A DNA stretch of 64,000 nt from Xestospongia muta. Lineage: Eukaryota > Porifera > Demospongiae > Haplosclerida > Petrosiidae. The notes below the pieces were generated by a model. The model searched no databases, was not told the origin of the DNA, and saw only the letters and a list, made by a program, of their open reading frames with translations. This document shows, piece after piece, positions 1-10,223 of the stretch (positions are counted from its first letter, which is position 1; each line of letters begins with the position of its first letter). Position numbers and translations under genes: made by a program. The stretch covers positions 6,081,876 through 6,145,875 of the forward strand of contig OY848918.1 in NCBI GenBank assembly GCA_963693285.1, in the 5' to 3' direction.

Positions 1-480
1 CAACTTTCTCTCTATTTTATTATTATTTACAAGTTAGTTTATGTCATGTGCTTTCCCACCAAGACATTGTATTTAGATATGTCAATAATCTTGAGTGGTC
101 CATAAAAGGAATGGTTCTATGTGAATATTGTTTAAAGGTGTAATACATTATATTTGTTATTTCATTTAATCACTTACTAATGCTCATGATGTATCTTTCG
201 TTAGGTTCAGTTTTTATATGTATCTGTTAACGAGTGCTTATTATATCTCTTGTTATAAGTGACATTATTTAATAGTGTTAATGCTCAACTAGTAGCGCTA
301 GACTCTAAGTGTTACCTTTTAGTTTACGCTTTCCTTCTTCTGTTTTGTATTTAAACCTTGCTGTCACTATTTTGTAGTGTGAATTCAGTGGTTTAAGTTA
401 CCACAGAAGATTCCAAGAAAAGTAGAGGAAGTATAAATATAAAACACACCTGAACAGCTGCAGCTTGTAACTGATTTCTA
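1..480. other. Upstream region of the first FN3 gene
   Basis: This is AT-rich DNA without a convincing reading frame. Its last 60 bases hold the likely core promoter of the gene starting at 481. I see no other feature in it. Confidence 0.5.
432..438 (+). promoter_or_regulatory. Possible TATA box
   Basis: The sequence TATAAAT lies about 45 bases before the start codon at 481. This fits an intronless gene with a very short 5' leader. In DNA this AT-rich a TATA string can occur by chance, so the call is tentative. Confidence 0.35.
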
Positions 481-2208
481 ATGGCAATTATAAATCCAGA
501 TTTTGTAATATCTGCTATTAGAAAAATTTATGAAATTGTTAATGAGATTGAAGATCGCACAAGTCTACTTAGTCTTACTGGTGAACAAGAAACAAGAATT
601 TTGCGACATGTTAATACACTAAATTTGCTCTTGGAGGACTTAAAACCATTACAAACTAGACGTGACCTTCCTGAATCTTTCAATCAAGCTCTTTTAGATC
701 TTGTACGTCAACTTGAAAGATGTCGTGACATATGCCAACCTGTTCGTGTGAATGAAGGTAAATCTTTGTTTGAAAAAGGTCGCAGCTTATTAAATGTACC
801 AGACCGCAATCGATTGGTAGGTGATTTGGAGAAGGGATTGGAAGGGGCTGTTAATAATTTCACACTAATCCTCTCTGCAGAGAGTTTAAAAGCTGCAGAT
901 GATATTCAAACACACGTGACATCACAATTTACCCAAATCACATCTATTATTAACAACCCTGATGTAGGATTCTTTACATCCACAAGTAAAATTTCATTAA
1001 AACCTCCTCACAAAGTGGAGGAACTTGCATTTGAAGAAAATGGTGAATTTCTGGATATTTCGTGGAATGATACAAAGAACAAAGAGAATTCAGTACTCTA
1101 TTATGAAATGATGTATAGTGATGGAAAAGAGGAAATATATTTACCTCAAATTAAGTCAGAAGACAAGTTTGTGCGTATTGGTGAGCCTCGTGTTCGACCA
1201 GGAAAGTACTACAGCTTTAAGATTCGTGCTGTTAATAAAGGTGGACATAGTGAATGGAGTAATGAAATCAGGGCACGATTTAAGAAAGGGGTTCCAGAAA
1301 GACCTACTAAACCAACTATTCAAGTCGAAGGTCCTAACTCTGTGATAGTAAGTATGTTACAGCCTACAGAAGACCAAGGCAATGGTGCTCCAATAACTAG
1401 TTGTATTGTTGAGTATGCTGCTAATGATGGTAATGCTACAATGTGGGAGTCTCTCATATGTTCACTAAATGAATGCTCAACTGCTGAAAATAAAATTAAA
1501 GTAACGATAGATAAACTTAATGCAGACACCCTGTATGATTTCCGAGTCAAATTTCAAAATGAAGTTGGCTGTAGCCCACCCAGTAACTCAACAACATGTC
1601 AAACACATGTACCAATACCAGGAATACCAGAGGAACTTCGTGTTTCCACCAAACGAACTTCAAGCATGATCAAAATTCGTTGGGTTCCTCCATCTATTAA
1701 TCCTCAAACAGTGGATCGTTATGAGTTACAGATGCGTACAAAGAAGGGGGAGTGGCATCATGTTGCTTACTCAACTAAAACATCTGCAAAAGCTACAGGA
1801 TTGAAACAAGACAAGCTCTATTTCTTTCGTGTTCAAGCTTTAAATCGAAAAGACCAAAGCTGTGGTTTTACTGATACAATTGAGGCAGAAACTCGTTTCG
1901 GAAAAGCAGCAAAAGCAGCACTTACTCCTTTAGTTTTTGTGGGAGGAACTCTTGCAGCTCCTTTCTCTAGTGCTCTTGCAGGAGGTGTTGGAGGTGGATT
2001 TACAGCTGCTGAGTCAGTTGACAATAAAGCTGGAGCAGTTGCTGCAGGTGTAGCTGGAGGTGTTGCCGGAGGAGTGGGTGGTGGTATAGTTGGGACTATT
2101 GGAGCACCTTTTGTTGGTGGAGCATTAGCTCATACATTTGTCCACTGGGGTGATGAATACAGTGATCAGAGCAGTGATGAAGATGAAGTTGAGAAACTTA
2201 AACTATAG
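481..2208 (+). CDS. Helical-bundle/FN3/glycine-zipper protein (575 aa)
   Basis: Intronless gene of unknown function. Residues 1-165 look alpha-helical, with heptad-like Leu and Ile, and weakly recall the four-helix bundles of HeLo/MLKL-type proteins; that likeness is only an impression. Three fibronectin type III domains follow, at about 180-265, 270-375 and 378-470, with the usual Trp and Tyr/Leu positions (e.g. ISWND, IRWVPP). Residues 478-555 are a Gly/Ala/Val stretch with GxxxG spacing (AAGVAGGVAGGVGGG) able to insert in membrane. The tail is acidic (SDQSSDEDE). There is no signal peptide, so the protein is probably cytosolic or membrane-associated. The start at 481 follows the TATA-like motif. 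A full paralogue lies at 39549-41258 and partial copies at 3041-3676 and 8876-9310. Confidence 0.85.
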   Translation: MAIINPDFVISAIRKIYEIVNEIEDRTSLLSLTGEQETRILRHVNTLNLLLEDLKPLQTRRDLPESFNQALLDLVRQLERCRDICQPVRVNEGKSLFEKGRSLLNVPDRNRLVGDLEKGLEGAVNNFTLILSAESLKAADDIQTHVTSQFTQITSIINNPDVGFFTSTSKISLKPPHKVEELAFEENGEFLDISWNDTKNKENSVLYYEMMYSDGKEEIYLPQIKSEDKFVRIGEPRVRPGKYYSFKIRAVNKGGHSEWSNEIRARFKKGVPERPTKPTIQVEGPNSVIVSMLQPTEDQGNGAPITSCIVEYAANDGNATMWESLICSLNECSTAENKIKVTIDKLNADTLYDFRVKFQNEVGCSPPSNSTTCQTHVPIPGIPEELRVSTKRTSSMIKIRWVPPSINPQTVDRYELQMRTKKGEWHHVAYSTKTSAKATGLKQDKLYFFRVQALNRKDQSCGFTDTIEAETRFGKAAKAALTPLVFVGGTLAAPFSSALAGGVGGGFTAAESVDNKAGAVAAGVAGGVAGGVGGGIVGTIGAPFVGGALAHTFVHWGDEYSDQSSDEDEVEKLKL

Positions 2209-3040
2209 CTGAGATGTTTTATTTAGTAAATGTGCTATTCGTTGTCTTTATATATATAGTGCTTTGTGTTCACTTTGTCATGCAATATAGCTGCTATGAA
2301 AAGTCAATGATGATGTTACTAATTAAATCTTGTATTAGTAATATGGAGATAATTTTAAGGACACTCAATTAATGGCTAGATGGACCATACAACTAGCACT
2401 GTCACTATATTTTTCCTACCTACAATGGCATTGATTTCATTGCAAAATACCCGCTTTAGCATGCTTAATCAATTGTGAAAATCTGGTGTTGCTATGACAA
2501 AAGACAACAAACTTATTTGCTTTCTTGAAGATCCTAAGTCAATGAAATCATACTATAGCTGTCAAACATATTTTAGTATACTTAATTGTTATTTCCCTTA
2601 ATAATAAACAAATTATATATTATAATTATGATGTATTAGAGATACGTTATTATGAACACCACTCAATTGATAATGAGCTAATACAACTCGTCATTAATGT
2701 ATAGAGCTCTATGTGCATGAACTTGGACCATGCAATCTCCATTGTAGTCAGCCATGCTCCAAATCTATTCTACCGTTACATAATATCTAAGAGGAGAATT
2801 ACTAATTAAATTATATACCCTTCAATGTAACTGATGATTCAATAGTAAATTAATTATCGTTGCAAGTTAACTTTATAATAACCAGATGTTGTATCTACAT
2901 GAAATGACAATTCCATTGTAGAATACCCATCATGCCAAACATGATGTATTCACACAGGAAATCTATACATATAACCAGTACTAAAGAAAATGGCTAGTAT
3001 CAGTATTACTCAAGTGTAGGTTGCAGCAATTTCAATAAGA
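2209..3040. other. Intergenic, no gene seen
   Basis: AT-rich DNA between the first FN3 gene and its truncated relative. There is no open frame with protein-like composition and no recognisable repeat family. It may hold eroded 5' sequence of the downstream copy, but I could not align any to the helical N-terminus. Confidence 0.4.
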
Positions 3041-3676
3041 TTAGTAAATGAAGTTCCAGGTCCACCAGTGAATGTCCGTTTTTCCACCAAAAGAACATCA
3101 AGTATGATTAAGGTACGTTGGGATGAACCAGAAGACAATCCAGATACTGTAAAGTGTTATGAGTTACAAATGAAACGTAAAAAGAACGATGATTGGGAGT
3201 TTGTCACATATTCATATAAACTCTCTGCCAAAGCAACTGGATTGAAATCTAATACAAAATACTATTTTCGTGTTTTTAGTCGAAATGAGAAGGGTCAAGG
3301 TAATTTCTCGGAGACCATTAAAGAAAAGACCCGACTTGGAAAAAAAGCTGTTGCTGCATTGACTCCACTTGTTTTTGCTGGTGGTACAGTTGCTGCTCCT
3401 TTTGCAGGTATGCTTGGAGGAGGTGCATTAGGAGGAGTCTTGGGAGGTGCTACAGGGGTTGTAGTTGCTGATGGTATAGATAGCAAAGCAGGAGCTGCAG
3501 CTGCAGGAATAACTACTGGAGTTGCTGCAGGTGTAACTGGTGGAGTTGTTGGAGCTGTAGGTGGAGGAGTTGTTGGTACCCTTGGAGCTCCAGTTGTTGG
3601 TGGAGTGTTAGCTCGAAAATTTGTTAAACATGGCGACAGTTATAGTTCTCAAAGTAGTGAAGATGAAGATGATTGA
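3041..3676 (+). pseudogene. 5'-truncated copy of the FN3/glycine-zipper gene
   Basis: The frame matches the C-terminal third of the 481-2208 protein: the last FN3 domain (STKRTSSMIKVRW compared with STKRTSSMIKIRW), the Gly/Ala/Val zipper and the acidic Ser-rich tail (SSQSSEDEDD). The helical N-terminus and first two FN3 domains are missing. The frame is still open for over 200 codons, so it is either a recent truncation or the last exon of a gene whose start I cannot find; a possible splice acceptor lies just before GTTGCAGC near 3020. An AATAAA signal follows at 3727-3732. I call it a truncated duplicate, possibly still coding. Confidence 0.6.
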
Positions 3677-4004
3677 AACACTCCATATAGACCACATAAC
3701 TATAAGTTGTTATAGCTGCTAACTAAAATAAATGTATTTTAGTCCAGTCTTTTGTTCCCATCCCTTAATTTAAGATCATTTAAGATATTATACTTGAAGA
3801 ATACGAGTGATCCATAATTTGTTGATATAATTAAGTACACAATGTTTTACAACTATAATATTCTTGAACATCATTTTCCTCCCACTCTTCATCAATAATA
3901 TTCATGATCCCAAACTTTTCACACATTATATTTAAAAAAGCATAAAAAAGGAAGAATAAAAATAAACATTAAAGTCTCTTCTCCAGCAAACTAGTCAAAG
4001 AACA
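3677..4004. other. Intergenic and promoter region of the Ig/FN3 receptor
   Basis: Contains the poly(A) signal of the preceding copy (3727-3732) and AT-rich DNA leading to the receptor start at 4005. No clear TATA box and no other feature. Confidence 0.4.
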
Positions 4005-5634
4005 ATGTCACTGATTATACTATTATTATTACTACTAGTACAACTAGGAGATGGACAAGTACCTACCAACAGACCTAGTAACGGTAAGTAGTTAATGTTA
4101 GAGTGATCATTATAGTTTATAATGACAGGTGTACAATTGTATCTACCCTATAAGAATAGGACAACACCAGACTTCTCAATGATATATGCTGGGGAATTTT
4201 ATGATATTGATAAGAATAACGATAGTATCAATGATGCTTTGTGGTGTCAGAGTGCTAATAATGGTTCTGATATTGGACTGTGGTATTATCCTAATGGTAC
4301 TCAAGTACCTTTATCTAGTGAAGCCTTTGACTATAAAAAAGATGTACTACGTCCAGTTTTCTCCAAAAGGTTCACAGGTCAGATTGCACTAGCTAGAAAT
4401 CAAGGACTGTTAGGTTATGAGGGTCTATACACTTGTATCATTCCTGATGAAAATGGATTGAACCAAACACTAGTGGTAGGAATATACCGAACTAGTACTT
4501 TCCAAAGCAATGGTCTGTGACATAAGTTAATGTAATAATAAAAATGATATATACTACTCCATAGATGGACCTGATGCAGACTCCTCCATGCAGTTCTCTC
4601 TCATTTCCAAAAGAGAGGCTAACCCTCCAGTCTTCACTCTCATTTTCAATGTCTCTGATGGACCTCCCACTGATGTCACTTGTACATATGGAAGTAACCC
4701 ATTCATTATTGCTAGTGGTGACCTGTCTCGTGTGGTAGTGAATGGGTCAGAATCTGTTACACAGGTGACAGTGACAGTGAGGATGAGACAGGCTGGTACC
4801 TACCAGTGTACTGTTTCCAATGCTAGAGTAGCTAATGATACTATCAATGGTGTCACTGCTACAAATAGTAGTAGTTTATCACAGCCTATAAAAGGTTAGG
4901 AAATCATTAGATACACAGGATAGTGTATATATATATATATTCTCTTTGTGTGTGTTTCAGTTGCTGGTACTCCTACTGGTCTGACTGCTGTAAGATTGAA
5001 CACAGGTTTGGCCTGTGTACAACTTTCTTGGTTATCTGTGTCAGAAGTGGCTGGCTATGAGGTGTTCTATGAAGTCAGTAGTAGTAATAGTACTACTGTT
5101 ATGAGTGCAGGAACTACCACTAACACAATGTTAAATATAACATCAGGACTCAATTATACTAACACATATAACTTCTTTGTAGTATCATATGGCAGCCAGG
5201 GCAGTCCAGTACTGCCAAGTGGTCATAGTAACATCACTACTCTAACATTATGTGAGTACTTAAATGATATTTAAATCTCATAATTATTTTGGAGTATTCA
5301 TCATTTCTTTAGTTCATCCATCAATATCAACTACTCTGTTTCTCACTGTCACTAATACCACTATCACCATGACATGGATACCACCTTCATTTGCTCCTCC
5401 TGCATTGAACGATTACCTTTGTTCGTACAGTTGTCGTAGACTGTGTGAACAGACTTTAGGTTTTCCTAAAATCTCTAATTCACAAATCTCATCACCATAT
5501 ACAATTACTGGTATTGATCCTGGTAGTTACTGTGTCGTTGGTCTTACTGGAATATATGGTGATCATCAAATAAGTCTGGCTACAACCACGACCTATACAC
5601 TCTCATCTGGTAATATATATATATATATATATAT

Positions 5635-5693
<59 letters not shown>

Positions 5694-7730
5694 TCAGGAG
5701 CTCATTCAAAAGGTGTATGCCAAGTAGTGGAAGAGATCAAAGATAGTTTCAAAGATAGTTAAATCAACAACTCATTACAGTGTATATATCTATATCTATA
5801 TCTATATCTATATATATATAGATATAGATATAGATCTATACACTGTAATGAGTTGTTAATTTAACTAATTTATTGTTATAAAGGTTGCACGTAGCAAACT
5901 TAGTATGATGTAAAAGTAAACATAACACTGTTTCTATTAATAATGTACTACAGTTACATAAATAGTAGTACATTAGTAATAAAAACAATGTTATATGTCT
6001 ACTTTCACATCATATTAAGTTTATAATTATTACATGTAACTTGTATAACAATATATATTGGTTAAATCAACAAACCAATTTTTACAGTATATATATATAT
6101 ATACATTCCCAATTTCTCATATTAACAATTATTATGTTATCTACAGCACCCAATGCACCTGTCAGTAGTATCACTATCTCGTCAGTTAATGCAAGGTCCA
6201 TGACTGTCTCATGGGATGGAGTTCCTTGCTCTGGACAGAATGGACCCATCACTGGTTACATGCTCTACTACACTAATACAACATTCAGTGACACTGTTAA
6301 CATCACTGGAGGAAACAGCAGACGATACAACCTCACAATGCTCACACCTTACACTAACTACACTGTGACAGTAACAGCATACAATGATGGTGGGACTGGA
6401 CCAGTGAGTAGTGAGGTAATACAACAGATGAAACAAGCTGGTAAATTAGAGTTAATCAGTTATTAATGTATAATATATTATTGATATACTGTAGAACCTG
6501 GTGCAGTATTTGGTCTAATGCAAAGTGTTACTATTACATGGAGTATACCTGCATTACCCAATGGTGTTATTATCATGTATGAGATACGTTATAGAGAGTC
6601 TTACAGTAATGGACCATATAATATGACTAATACAACCAACACACAGTACAATACAGGAGGATTATTATCTAACACTAACTATATTATTGGAGTGAGAGCA
6701 TATACCAGTGTAGGACCAGGAGAATGGAGAGATATTAAGGTCTCTACCACTAACATATGTAGGTCACATATAGTCAGTCTTTCAATAACCTGTACACTCT
6801 TTTCTTTATAGCTATATTTTCTGGTTTCTCTATCACAAAACTAAATGGCACTGCAGTATATGCTATGTGGCAACCTGTTATTGGTCCAGAGATCAAGCAC
6901 TATACTGTCTATTATATTAGCACAAAGAGACAATTTGATATGGGTAACAGTACCTTTCCTGCTGGTAGCAGTGAAGGTGTGATAGGAGGACTACAAGATA
7001 ACTTAGAGTATTTGTTCTCACTTTCTGTAACATATGAAATAAATGGAATTGACTATGACAGAGAGAGAACCCTACTCATCTCATCTGGTAAGAACTAGCA
7101 TTGCTATTAGTACAGCTGTATTATATCAATTATTATGATATAGTGACTCTAACAACAACATCAGTTATGAATTTGTCATTGATATTAAATGTTATTTCTT
7201 CTTTATCTACAACAACAAACAGAGGTTAGACAAATTAGACACAGTGACATCTTTGAAACTGTTTTTTGTGCCAACCAATTTCCTAACACAACAGTTTATG
7301 ATATTCCATAGGATCTACTCCTATCAACACTATGGTAACCACATGTACAGAGCATCATTCCTTTACTATTGGACAAAGTATTGGTTTATCAATATCAGTA
7401 ATGCTATTAGTTATTGCTGGTATAATTATTATAATATTAGTACTGGTTATAATGAGACTACAAAAAAGGATACAGTTGCTCAGGTATAAATGCTAGTGAA
7501 ATAAATTGACTACATAGTAATTGTTTATATATAGTATGAAACATTCACATGATAAACAAGACACAGAAGACAGTCACACTACAATGAATGCAAAGTGAGT
7601 TGTATAACAAGTATATTTAATTGTTTATCAATATTTTAACAGTGAGCTTGATGAACCATTGTATGAGACAACTGAACTAAGAAATTATGAAGTTAAAGAT
7701 ACCCCTCAACAAGAATATGAGTATATATGA
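4005..7730 (+). CDS. Type I receptor: Ig2-FN3(5)-TM-Tyr tail (844 aa)
   Basis: Spliced from 11 exons: 4005-4083, 4129-4512, 4565-4894, 4961-5251, 5313-5609, 6147-6440, 6495-6758, 6812-7087, 7312-7483, 7535-7594 and 7643-7730. All junctions are GT-AG and keep frame, giving 2535 nt. Exon 1 encodes a signal peptide (MSLIILLLLLLLVQLGDG). Exons 2 and 3 encode Ig-like domains; exon 3 has the YQCTVSN motif. Exons 4-8 encode one FN3 domain each. Exon 9 holds a transmembrane helix (LSISVMLLVIAGIIIIILVL). Exons 10-11 give a short tail with clustered tyrosines (LYETTEL, RNYEV, EYEYI). Every extracellular intron is phase 1. The likely role is cell-surface adhesion or recognition with tyrosine signalling; the ligand is unknown. 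Intron 5 is swollen by repeats. Confidence 0.88.
5611..5692. repeat. (AT)n then (GATA)n microsatellite
   Basis: A run of AT dinucleotides is followed by about 14 copies of GATA, starting at the donor of receptor intron 5. It is a simple slippage repeat and no coding function is suggested. Confidence 0.9.
5758..5862. repeat. Palindromic element
   Basis: AACTCATTACAGTGTATA on the left is mirrored by its reverse complement on the right around a TATATC/GATATA core, giving a hairpin of about 100 bp inside receptor intron 5. It looks like a small foldback MITE. Confidence 0.7.
5894..6025. repeat. MITE-like inverted repeat
   Basis: The left arm (GCAAACTTAGTATGATGTAA and onward) is mirrored by the right arm ending TACTTTCACATCATATTAAG. 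A related arm (GGTTGCACAGAGCAAACTTC) occurs near 37918, so this is a dispersed family. It lies in receptor intron 5, directly after the palindrome at 5758-5862. Confidence 0.6.
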
Positions 7731-7769
7731 AAACCTGACACTATCGCATAATCAATGTTGTTTTCGTAA

Positions 7770-7935
7770 TGAAAATAATTTTAGTATTAGTATTAGTTTT
7801 AGTAGGAAATGTAATTTTGTTTTAGTTTTAGTTTTAGTTTTAGTTTCAGTTATGGTAGATTCTGATGATTTTTTAGTTTTAGTTATAGTTTTAGTTACTA
7901 TAATGTAAAGCATTTTGGTTTTAGTTTTAGTTTTT
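7770..7935 (+). repeat. TTTTAG/TATTAG repeat array
   Basis: Imperfect head-to-tail TTTTAG units with TATTAG and TTTCAG variants, interrupted by short unique bits. The G-poor unit differs from the animal telomere repeat TTAGGG. Confidence 0.8.
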
Positions 7936-8409
7936 TAAAAAAATCATTAGTTAAATACATGTAACTACAACACTGTAGCAATGTTTCCTATAGCTATGTT
8001 ATTGCTATACTAACTGTGATTACTTTTTGTCATTTGTGTTCCATTGAATCCTGGTGAAGCTGACTTCCTTTTTGCCCTTCCACCTTTTTTTCTTTCTTGC
8101 TACTCTCTTTTTTTCTGAAGCTCTTTGAACTGTTCATGTTGTTTAATTAGTTTTTAAATGGCAATTTAAGTTAGTAGGAAACTTTCCTTGGATGGAATGA
8201 CCTAATTTACCATGCTCACCATCACTCCAAGTCAACATACACTCTTATCTTCTTCCAAATATTTTTAAAAAATTCCATACACAGCTGTCCCTAGGTCTTC
8301 CAATAGTAGCCATGATTTACAATCAAAGATCAACTATAATGAGAGTGCATACATAGCATTCACCTTTTCATTCATGTCTACTGATGTGTGACATGATGTA
8401 TGTGTGAAT

Positions 8410-8575
8410 GTACTAAAACTAAAAAAAAAGTTAATACTTTTAATTTAGTTTAGTTTTAGTAAGAGCTAAACTTTTAGTATTAGTATTAGTTTTAGTTGTG
8501 AAGGAAGATAGTTTTAGTTTTAGTTTACCAAAACTCAAATGCCTTACTAAAAGTACTTTTATTTTTAGTTTGATA
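8410..8575 (+). repeat. Second TTTTAG/TATTAG array
   Basis: Same unit as the array at 7770-7935, mostly in the same orientation, with a short inverted bit (ACTAAAACTAAAAA) at its left edge. Confidence 0.75.
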
Positions 8576-8875
8576 TACCAAAACAACACTACACATAATA
8601 ATAATTATTAAATACTGCTTTATAATTACTTACACACATATATGTACATTGTGTTATTACTGCACTGTATGCTACTGCAACTTATAGTGTTAATGAGTTT
8701 TATTCATTATATGTCTTTAGGGTTCTGGTCAATGTATATTAGACCCTTTGTTTAAACTTCACAGTCCTGTATCGATGGGGACAACATCAGGTGTTTAAAC
8801 ACAAATACACACACACTTCCATTTCGATTTCTTAATATTATATCAGAAATGATAATAGCAAGTACATGGACAATT

Positions 8876-9310
8876 TTACAATATTTTGCTGTGCTTTTGA
8901 ACATTATTTTCCTCATTACTTGTCTCTACCTGGTTGTCATCATCATCATCATCACTATTCTGATCACTAATACTTTCTGTTGTATTCCATACAAACTTAT
9001 GAACTAAATGAGCACCAGTAATAGACTCCTCCAGTGCTCCAAATATCCCTCCTCCTATCTCATGGGTAATGCCAACAAGATCACCCACTCACTTGGCTCA
9101 CCTCTGATTTTGTGAGCTAACATTCCCGCACCAACTTCTTGATGAATAGGACTAACTACAGTCTCCCCCAGCAAACACAGCTGGAGAGATCAGGTAGTAA
9201 AGTTTGTCTTTGCCTCTACAAATTCAATAAATGACCTGTATCTGATTTAATATATATGGCTTTTACTCTGAATTGCTATTATTTATTGAGGTTCATAGCT
9301 GTTAAAATCC
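8876..9310 (-). pseudogene. FN3/glycine-zipper gene remnant
   Basis: Minus-strand translation of 8876-9088 matches the C-terminus of the 39549-41258 protein (GGGIFGALE, HKFVWNTTESISDQ, poly-Asp). Nucleotide similarity to that gene continues upstream to about 9310, through the end of its last FN3 domain, with frame breaks. The rest of the gene is absent. It is a decayed fragment of that paralogue rather than of the 481-2208 gene. Confidence 0.8.
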
Positions 9311-9685
9311 ATATGTAGATGATATATACCAATACCACATTGTCATTAATAAGTTAAGATTGATTTCTACAGTATTTACACTTGCATTCTTGCTCAGTCA
9401 GAATGTATACTAATATTGCCATAATTGATTGGTCAACTTCTAAAATTTTTAGAACTTTTTAAATAAGAATTTACTTTGACTAAATTAAAGTCATAAAATA
9501 TAGGATTGGACAATCTTGTCATTGAGCACATGTACAGTACATCATATACAAGTGAACTGTATGTGTATAGAGTAATCAGTGATTATAACTTAATTGGTTT
9601 TAAATTAAATAAAAAAACTTGTAAATAATATACCTATACACTTTAAAATATATAATTGAAATACTAATTTATTTAGCATATAAAT
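9225..9685. repeat. Duplicated segment, copy A left part
   Basis: Nearly identical to 32451-32916. Both begin at CAATAAATGACCTGTATC and run through TTTATTTAGCATATAAAT. In copy A the match is interrupted at 9686 by the 8.36-kb transposon and resumes at 18041. The first part overlaps the FN3-family remnant; the rest is non-coding. Confidence 0.9.
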
Positions 9686-9907
9686 TATGGGGTGTGATCT
9701 GTGTCAAAATTATTAAGCCCAACATGCCCTATGTTTATTCATAACAGGAATGCCAACATATCTCTATTAAGCACAACATGGATGCCAGCATGCTCATATT
9801 TATCATATATGAACATCAAGATGCATTTATACTTGGATAATAACACCATATTTCATATATGAACATCAAGATGCATGTTTTTTGGGCATAAAACTAAGAG
9901 ACATAAC
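9686..9907 (+). repeat. Left terminal inverted repeat of the 8.36-kb element
   Basis: Matches the reverse complement of 17850-18040, with small indels. It contains an internal direct repeat, CATATATGAACATCAAGATGC, at about 9806 and 9856. Confidence 0.85.
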
Positions 9908-10223
9908 TTGTGTACATGTAAACAGTGTACATACACAATGCATATTTATATAATGATAACAAGTGGAGTATACCAACACATACAGTATCTGAATTTAATT
10001 TATCCATATAATAAATCATTCATTTCTACTGTGCCTTTTCAACTCTCTCTCTCACTACTGTAATCAATTGAACTTCATTTATCTCAACTTATTGCTGGCC
10101 AGATAATTGTATACAATTATATACATATATAATATAGACATGTCCATTTAGGCATGGCATATGCAGTATAGAGCTTCTTTTTCTTTTCACAATAATTATA
10201 TTATTAAACACAGGGTTACTAAA

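Larger units (their letters stand above)
7731..8875. other. Intergenic with TTTTAG-type repeats, no gene
   Basis: Non-coding stretch between the receptor and the FN3-family pseudogene. It holds two arrays of TTTTAG-type repeats around a segment of about 470 bp with no protein-like frame. The arrangement could be one repeat-ended element, but I found no target duplication. Confidence 0.45.

Noticed and set aside
7770..8575. Internal telomere
   Set aside because: The unit TTTTAG lacks the GGG of the animal repeat TTAGGG and is interspersed with unrelated bases.
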